Shown one piece after another: positions 49,301 through 58,300 of a DNA stretch of 64,000 nucleotides. A program made the translations under genes and the position numbers. Within the stretch, counting starts at the first letter, position 1; the number at the start of each line of letters is the position of its first letter. The notes under the pieces were generated by a model, which did no database searches, was not told where the DNA came from, and saw nothing but the letters and a program-made list of their open reading frames with translations. The DNA comes from Sipunculus nudus (taxonomy: Eukaryota; Annelida; Sipuncula; Golfingiida; Sipunculidae): the NCBI GenBank assembly GCA_026874595.1, contig CM049319.1:62132917-62196916 (forward strand), written 5' to 3'.

Positions 49301-52300
49301 ATCTTCCAATTCGGTGATTAGCCCTTTCACCATTAGTGCGTGACTCAAGCTCCTATCGTCGCCGCATATGAATCAGCTTCTCATTCCACATTAGACCAAC
49401 TTCACTTCAAGGCCCATGACATTCGAGCTATTTCAACTTCCTTGGCCCATTTCTCCAGGATCTCACCTAATCCGTTGGTCCAGATGGGATACTGGATCTC
49501 CCCATCTCCATTCACACGCTTCTATCTGACTGTTGTTCCGCTCCAGGCTTCGGGCCTCTCCTCCATGGGCCCTGTGTTCACGTCGGGTGCGGTCCTACAC
49601 TTTTCCAGGCCATCTTCTTCCTCTCCGTCGGTTCCGCCACCGACGTCGTCCGCTGCTCCTTCACAGCACTGTGATTCCTCGTTCCAGCGTTACAGGTAGG
49701 TGCTCCCTCCCCAAGGCATGTCTGTTTTTTTTTCATTAATACAGAAACAGCTCACAATTATGTTTACGTAATAAAACCCCCCCATTCCCTCCCTGTGAAT
49801 GGTGGTTTTGTTAGTAAACTGTTGTGAGCTTTTCTGTATTACAAACATCGCTCCCTCCCAGTCCTCTTCCTTACGCCTTCGAAAATGTGATTATGGGTAA
49901 CGGAAGTGTGACCTAGATACACGGGAACGAGGCGGGATGGGCGATAATAGGCCCAATAAGGGAAAATTTTCGGTTGGCTTACTCTGGCGTATAAACTTTA
50001 ACAGAGAAAATTCTCATTAATACAGAAAAGCTCACAACAGTTTACTAACAAAACCACCATTCACAGGGAGGGAATGGGGGGGTTTTGGCGTATATGTATT
50101 TGTAACTCAGATTACAAAGTAGCCTCTTTTCTGAGGGTTTGCATAGAAGGTAGTGTAGTGGTTAAGATGTTAGGCTTAGACCAGGAGGTGACTGGTTCAG
50201 TCCCCACCTATGCCATAAATGGCAGCAACATGAAATCTCGATGAAATCTCATAGATTCTCTCAAATGTCTTAACAACAGGTTTTGACTTCTGGTTTCTTC
50301 TAAGCTCCTTGCGTAGAGGACCAGAATCTGAAAGGCTTAATAACATTTAATTCTTGTCATAAAGTGGCCCCTGGTGTAACCCCAGATTAATTGGTAACCT
50401 GTTGTTAAGGACTGTCTTTGCCTTGCACTAAACAGTTTTACAGTTAAAATGTACCTTGACAGGTGCATAGGTGTTCACCTGTCTATGCAACAACTTACTA
50501 CTGAAAGAAACAGTCAATTTGCCTGCTTTGTAAGACCATTTGCTAAACAAACTGACCGCTACCTGAGTACTTGTGCAAAAGAAAGCAAAACCAGACTGAT
50601 AATGGCACCTGTTTGCTGTTTTTTGCACAGTCAGCTCTGACCATTTGGACTAGAAGTCACATCACACAAAACTGCCTTGTGTTTCAGGCTGCTGGTCACA
50701 GGTTTTGCACAGAAGTGAGCTGAGTTCCGCACACAGTGCTCCTGGCAGCCCCTGATATGCCTGCTACAGCCGTATGAAATGGCAAATTACAGTGACAATT
50801 GACTAACATGGACAGTCTACTTACACTTCATATTGAAAAATGTTGGTGAATAACATACTTAGATAAAACAAAGATCTTTTTTCAAAGATTAATGTATCAG
50901 AATATAAATATAATTAAATAGTGTCCAATATGAGGACACAAACCCTATGCTGAAGATAGTGATGTCGAAGTTAAATAAAACCTGTGTTATTCCTGGGAAC
51001 TTTTAAACTGAATATTTTGAAAAAAAACCTAATAAAATAAATACAATTTTGATCAGATTATTTTGTTATGTATTACTTTTACCTGTTTAGCAAAAAAAAT
51101 GTTGTGATTAAAATGCTTTTCCTTGATCATATGACCTTTTTATAGAAAACACAAAAAAAAATTTTTTTAAAGTTTAGACCACAGGGCTTAAAGCCTGGAA
51201 AATGTGAGTTTCCAATCTCAGCCAAGGCAATGTGATTTTTCTCCACCCAGGGAGAGCACTCTGCAGGCTAAATGGTGAGACTGTGCCCAACAGTTTTGTT
51301 TCACTCACAGTGTTCACCTTAGGGCATTCCTTGGTATTATGACCTAGCAAGGAGGATGACTCACAGCCAGAACTTGCAGAAGTGGTACACTGAGCCTGAT
51401 TGATGCCAGGATAATCAATTTTAAGCCCCTGTCATGTAGTCAGAAACTGCAAAGGAATTCTATTGATGTACTTAGTACTTAGTTAAGCAAGCATTAAAAA
51501 AGGAGGGGGTTACCCCAACACACATTTAAAAAAAAAAACTTGGTAATATTTTTCCATACAAAGTGAGTTGATTGTCCATGTCAGTCAGTTTGTCACCATT
51601 TCCCTACCATACTCTAACGAACATAATGGGCATATCAGTGGCCACCACATGGCACAATGTTTGTCTGGTTAGTTGATTTGTTAGTGGCCAACTTTACTTA
51701 ATTTTTTTAGGAGAACTTTGATCTTGCTGTAATTTTTGACCATTATAATTGCTTCTGGTAGAGAAAAGAACTGTTAAATAATTGTTTTCATTGAATTGTT
51801 CATTGTTCAGTGAAGTAATATATACACAACTTTCAGGTTAAGAAGGAAGTAATAGAGGAGCCGAGCTCAGAGAGTGATGACGACACAGAGAGTAACCATG
51901 ACGATGAAATGGCAACTGATGAGTTTGCCATGGATATGGGAATCACATGTGTCGTCTGCAAGTGAGTACTTCATAGTAATTTTATCTTTTGCCATACCAT
52001 CTTTGGCCTAAGATAATCCACCTCCTCTGATTATCTACATCAGAACCACAATTTTTGGAGAACATCTTATAACCCTGAGTATAATATGCACCCTGTTTCA
52101 TTCCAAAATACTGCTATTGCTTGTAGCGCCATCTGACAACTGACAGTGGAATCAAATAATTTCAGCAGGACCATGTGATTGTGCATATTTCAGTTTGCAT
52201 ATCATTCATTCTCTGGAGTTGAAAGCTATATTAAAGGTGTATATTAATAATTATTTAAAATTGAAGTAATTAATAAGATTAAACTTAATGTTATCTATTT

Positions 52301-55300
52301 GAAAATTAAACACGTACTGTTCATTTACTTAAAAATTGTTTTTAGCTCAGCTGACTATAAGTCATCTGAGCTATAGTCGTGGTCCATTGTCCGTTGTCCG
52401 TCCGTCTAGCTGTCTGTCTGTCAGTCCGTCCATCCGTCTGTCCAGATGTCCGTCCATAAGACTGGCACACTTTGACACCATTGAACCTACGAATCTGAAA
52501 TTCGGCATACAGTTAGATGTCCCAAAATCTCCTACCATGCCAAAAATTGGGTCAATAGGACTTCGTTCCTTCGAGATATTAAGGAAAAACCTCAATTTTT
52601 TATTAGAAATCTATTTTTACACTTCAGGACTGCCTAATATCAAAACCACTCATCTGGTTTTCTTCATATTTTAATCATAAATATTCCTCTCTATAGTTCC
52701 TATGTACATGCCAGAAATTAAGTCCGTACTATTCAATTTAAAAGGGTTATGGGCCCAAACATAATGGACTTCGTAAAAAAATCAGGAAAGATATTTGGTC
52801 ACTTAAGACAAAAGTGTTAAAGGTAGGGAATTTTTTTCAGTAATACAACTTTAATTAATCAAAATTTAATTGTATACCAAAAATTAGATCAAAATCTGTA
52901 AAATTTTTTTTAATAGTGGCAAAAATATAAAATTAGTACCTTAAATTTTGACCAACTTTGGCCATGGCACGTTTTTTTCCTGTAAGTACTGTGGATTTAA
53001 TTTTCACAGCATGTACACATAAGGATTTAATCTGTTAAAATCTGAAATTTGAAAATAAAAGCTGCAAAATTAGGCTAGTTATTGAATTTTTTTGAAGGCT
53101 CTTGTTGTATTCCCTTACATTGTCAAGCAGTCCACTTTGATGACTGTAGGTCATTCAGTGCACATCTCTATGCTCCCCAGGCTGTTGGCATAATGTTAGA
53201 TGTCCCCAAAATCTCCTACCATACCAAAAATTGGGTCATTAGGATTTCGTTCCTTTGAGATATAAAGGAAAAACCTCCGTTTTCCATAAAAAAAAGCCAT
53301 TGTTACACTTCAAGGCTGTCTAATATCAAAACCACTGATCTGTTTTTGATCATATTTAGTTTTCACATTCTTTCATACATTTTCTATGAACATACCAAAA
53401 ATAAGGTCAGTATTAGGTATTATTTTGAAGTAATGGGCCAAAATGTAATGCAATTTTTAAAAAAATCAGGAAATATATTTACTCACCTAACATGAGAATT
53501 GCTGAACCTAGAGACTTTTTTCAGGAATATAACTTTATTGAATCAAGATTCAATGTTTACCCAAAATTAGATCTGAATTTTGCAAATTTTTTCAAGTTAT
53601 TAGCATAAATAAAAATTCAATACCTTAAATTTTTTCCAACTTTGGCAATGGCACGTTTTTACCCTGTAAGCACTGTTGATTTAATTTTCACAGCATATAT
53701 ACATTCATTGCATTCATATTTGCTCAAATATATCACAATTTTCAACCCCTCCTAAATAAATAAAAAATAAACCACTATATGTAACTCTATTAATCCATCA
53801 GTCAGGTAATTTCATTTATCATTTACTCACATGTTACATTACATTCCTTTATAATAGCCAAACATGTCCATGATATTCATAAGCTTTATCGACTCAATAT
53901 AGTATCACAGTGGAGAAATATTTATTGTCCAATCACGATCAGCTGAGCGCCGTGACCCATGGGTCCCTTGTTTATCATTATCTCTGATATTGTGATGGTC
54001 TTTACACCTTCAAAAGACATTCAATGCAGCAGGAAAACAGGTAGAAAATTATGCCTTATCCTTGTATTATATTCACCAAGGTGTTTTGTTTCATTTATTG
54101 AAGAGAAAATGTGAAATACCTTTGGTGAAAGATGGTAGTTAGCCATTCACCAGTAAAATGGTACTGATCTAATTACAGTTGGAAAACATCTCCACAAAGG
54201 CCCAAATATATATTGATTATATTTTGAATTTTTCACAATATTTGTGCCAGGTTACATTTGCCTTACTTATGATTTGCCATCCTTGATAAAACTTTATAAC
54301 TGTATGTTTATGAGACCAGCTGTCAGTGAGCATTTGTTATATAAATTTGTTATGCATATGTATAGGTCTTTTTCCTCCTTCATTAATGATGCCTGAAAAT
54401 TTCAACACCTTACTTTTTCTAATATTTATTACAATATGTGATTACATTAATGCATTTAAATGTAAAATTTGTGTTTCCTCCAGACAATATTTAATGATTC
54501 AATTTTAAAAAAAGATCTGTGATTCACTCTTTCAGTGTTACATTCAGTACAGTTGACTGTATATATGTCAAAATATTGCAAAAGTTATTCTGAAACCTAT
54601 TTGTGGAATGAACAACAGTCATGTCCATCTCAGTTATACAAGTATTCCAGTTCTGACTCTAAAAAAAATGAAAAGTGGTATAGCTGTGTTCAAGGTAGTG
54701 AATTGAAGAAGATATTTCTCTTTTATTTCAGAACATTTGATGTTAGCAATAGGAATCAGTTAGTGGAGTGTCAGGAGTGCCATAATCTTTACCACCAGGT
54801 GAGTCAACCAAACCCCCCCCCCCCCCTTCCCAAGCATGGTTTATTAAACAAATTTATTAAAGGGAAATAATCAGGAGCCATAATATGCCAATTCTTTCAC
54901 ACTATTAGTTCACTTTTGCTGTATACAAAAAAAATCTAAATAAAACTATTTTAACACTCAGTCCCAGTACCTCCCCTTTAGCTGCTTAACACCTTGTTAT
55001 GGTTCTGTGTGTGAGTAAAAACTGTTCATGTGTGTCTCTTTACCACAACTCCTCTTATTGCCCCCACTCAGGCTGCTCAGTGGGATGGCTGGCTTGATGG
55101 CTGGCTTGAGCCAGACCTATAGGGCTGGCTTGTTGGCACTTGGCTGAAGGTGGCATCTAAAATTTATGGCTGAAAGAGAGCCGGGGAGAGTGGGTCCAAG
55201 ACCCTTCCAACGAGATCGTTCAGCAGGCCCTAACTTTTTCTATTCGATTTGAACTTGAAATTTTGGATTTTCTATCAATTCACAAGAGGTGACACTTTCT

Positions 55301-58300
55301 GCATCAGTCGCCTGACTACATCATACCAACTCATGATGCCTTCCGGCTGTTCACACAAAGTCCACAGAGTTACGTTGTATTAACATTTGGGTTGTACTGT
55401 GCCCTGCTGCTAAGGTCAGCTCTATCAGGCTTGAAGATAATCTTTTAATAATCTTTGGAAGGTTGAAATCAGTAATCTTTGATGGTCCCCAGGCTGCCCA
55501 CATCTGTGTGGAAAAACAAGCTGCAGGGAAAACTGCATATTTACACACTGGTTACCCCCAACACATATTGTTGCTATGACAACAGTAAGAGCAGGGGAAT
55601 TTACCATTCTTAGAATATGTGACGACTGCAACTTAATTGCATTAATATACCTGTGAAATTCCAGGAGAGGCCCTTGTAACTATTGATGTTCCTGGAAAGT
55701 ACACTTGGTTCATTGAAATGGCAACAGATGGCACTACCTGTCTGCCTCCCCTTTATTAGTCCAGTTGGGAAAGTAACAGTCACAGAAGCAACCTCAAGCA
55801 CAGGGTTAAGATCTGTTGTGCAATGACAGATTAAAGCATGTTTGACCTGACATTTGATGTAGTCACTGTCCAACTTGCATGGTCAGTAAATGTGAACAAC
55901 ATTTGACTGTTTATCCCTTGGCACTCATTTCTTTTGTCAGGATGCAATAATGGTTAATCCCCCTATTCATCCAAATAATCCCTTCACATAATGTTGAAAT
56001 GACCACTATAACCTTGCATTTACATCTTCAACTGACAACAATGGATATTACATTAAAAAAAGTTACTAAGCTTTGGCAATATATAAAATAATAATATATA
56101 TATAAAATTCTCAGACAAGTACCTTCTGTTGATTATATTTGGGATGGATGTTGTTAAATATATGCTCAGTATTTGCTCCATTTACTTATTTTTTTGCGAT
56201 TTGTAAAGTAGCTCGATTTTGATGTTAAAGCATGCTGTTCTAATGAATATTGGCAATAGGTCTGTCCTTGACATTCATATATATTCTGTGTGGAGAATGT
56301 CACAGAACCATAAGTAGATATATATTTTGCCCACAGATGGCAGCACCTGTTCTGGGTGTTTCATTGAAGAATACTTGGCTGTATTTATTTTCCCAGGATA
56401 ACATCTACAAAAGTCCTGAAGTCTAGACCTTTTTTGTATAATTTTAGAAATAAATTCTGATACTAATCTATTTTACCTGGAATTTTGTTGTTTTTGCAGT
56501 CAGTCAAGGCCATGAAAAATCATGAAAATGAAACCCTTGTGAAACACTAAAAAAAGTGAAAATCATGAATATTTAACCTCGTGAATATGAAACAAATCAC
56601 TGTATATAAAATGCATCTACATTAACTATGTGTGCACAGTACTTATCAGTAGCACAAAAATCATATCTGATTTCATCAGAATTTGTAAAAAAAATACATG
56701 TAAAAGGTGAGGAAATTTGATGTGTCAATCCATGTGTTAAAAGATTACATACAGCTTTTTAATATCACTTTGTTCTTTTTATTCAGGAGTGTCATAGGCC
56801 TCCGGTTACTGAGCCAAATGTGAATGACCCACGTTTTGTCTGGTACTGTTACAAGTGTACCAAGAATATGAAGAAAATGGTGAGTACAGTTTATCACAGT
56901 AAATCAAATGTTGCTATGTCATACATCATCAGTGTTTTGTTTTATTTCCGGGACTGTGTATTCACTTATAGAGTTAGGACATAGCCTAGTGGTTTTCACA
57001 TTTGACTTTGAATCTAAAGGTCCATGTTTTGTCGCAGCAAGAGTTGTGAAGGCTGAATGGTGAAATATTAACAGATAGATTGAATGTCATACTGTAATAA
57101 TTAACCTAACCACCACAGCCCTTAAGCTTTGCTTGTTTGACCTAGTTATGCTAATGAGCCCCAAAAACACTCCTTCACAGAAAGATTCCCAAACGTATGG
57201 TTGTGCTATGTGTGCTCTTTATAAGACTATAGTGACATCACATTGATGTCACCAAAGTCATTCGCATATGACGTTGCATGGACTTACGTCATCAGCTTGA
57301 GTTGCTATTTCTGTGTTCTCCATTGATGAATATGTCGCAATCATTGTAAAGTGTTTTGCCATATTTTGGGTTATGTCTCATAAGAATTCAGTGCAAGGTA
57401 AGACATTATTATTCACTCGGCAATCAGTGACACAGCTCCTTCAACCTTGGGCCTAGAAATTTTTATACTGTCTCCTTTGTATTAAAAATATCCTGGTAAA
57501 TATCTCTGTTTGGGAGAGTCGCCTAAATATATCAAATTTTGCGCTTTGTCACATGATTGACTGTTTACATTACCAATAGTAGCTTGATTGGTTGCTCGCA
57601 GTTATTCTGCTTATGATTATTCATTGAATGAACATGCAATTAAGGTCACATAGAGTTCATGGTTAGGACAATTTAGTCTCTAAATTTGATTATCTGACAT
57701 CCAGTCTTAATAGGGTACAATAAATGTCTTAATAATTATGTCTCCCCTCCCATGGTGAAGACATACAGTGTTGTGTCTGTGGTCATGGTAGTCTGTCAGT
57801 GGTGGCAGTGTCTGTGTCATTTCTTGTGAACATGATGACCTTTGAACGGCTCAATATTTTTTTCATGAAATTTTGAATTTAAATTGTTTCTACCAATATC
57901 TCAGACAAGTTCTAAAACTGGTGACCTTGACCTTCATCATCAAGGTTAAATGGGCCAAAATTAAAAACTTTTTTGTAAACCCCAAGCTTTTTTGAAGTAT
58001 TGCAACAGAAAAGGTATGGTTTTCAGGCACTTTTTCAGATATCAGTGTGGGCGGGCAATATTTTTTTTTCTTTATGTTTCTATAAAAATGTTTTATGATC
58101 AGGGACAAGCATGATTTTTTTTGCTAAACAGGTGAAAACACTACATTTCAAATGAAATCTAATCAAAATTATATTGTTTTATCTTCTTGAAAGATGAGAA
58201 TCAAAATAAAATGGGTTAAAATTGACACAGGCCTATCGCTTATTCTTTCCTGAAATGAGAAGCACTTATTGTTTGAACCTAATTCTTTGAACCGTTCAGA

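Larger units (their letters stand above)
44581..50084 (+). mobile_element. DIRS-type tyrosine-recombinase retrotransposon, ~5.5 kb, decayed ORFs
   Basis: A GC-rich element in INTS12 intron 3, same strand as the gene. It has inverted terminal repeats, a Cys-rich gag-like start, reverse transcriptase with YLDD, RNase H, a methyltransferase-like stretch, a tyrosine recombinase with HDIR and FYL, and an internal complementary region. GGTTTT lies at both outer junctions (44579-44584 and 50081-50086) with no conventional target duplication, as expected for integration by a tyrosine recombinase. Stops and frameshifts break the RT, RNase H and recombinase frames, so this copy is not coding-competent as read. 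The order of domains and the split termini fit the DIRS group rather than Ngaro or PAT, which have split direct repeats. Confidence 0.9.

Noticed and set aside
50140-50215. tRNA gene
   Set aside because: Only a partial acceptor-like pairing; the sequence continues into a SINE-type body.
54535-54870. 111-codon frame as a separate gene
   Set aside because: Only the central PHD-finger piece is conserved; the rest is intron either side of INTS12 exon 5.
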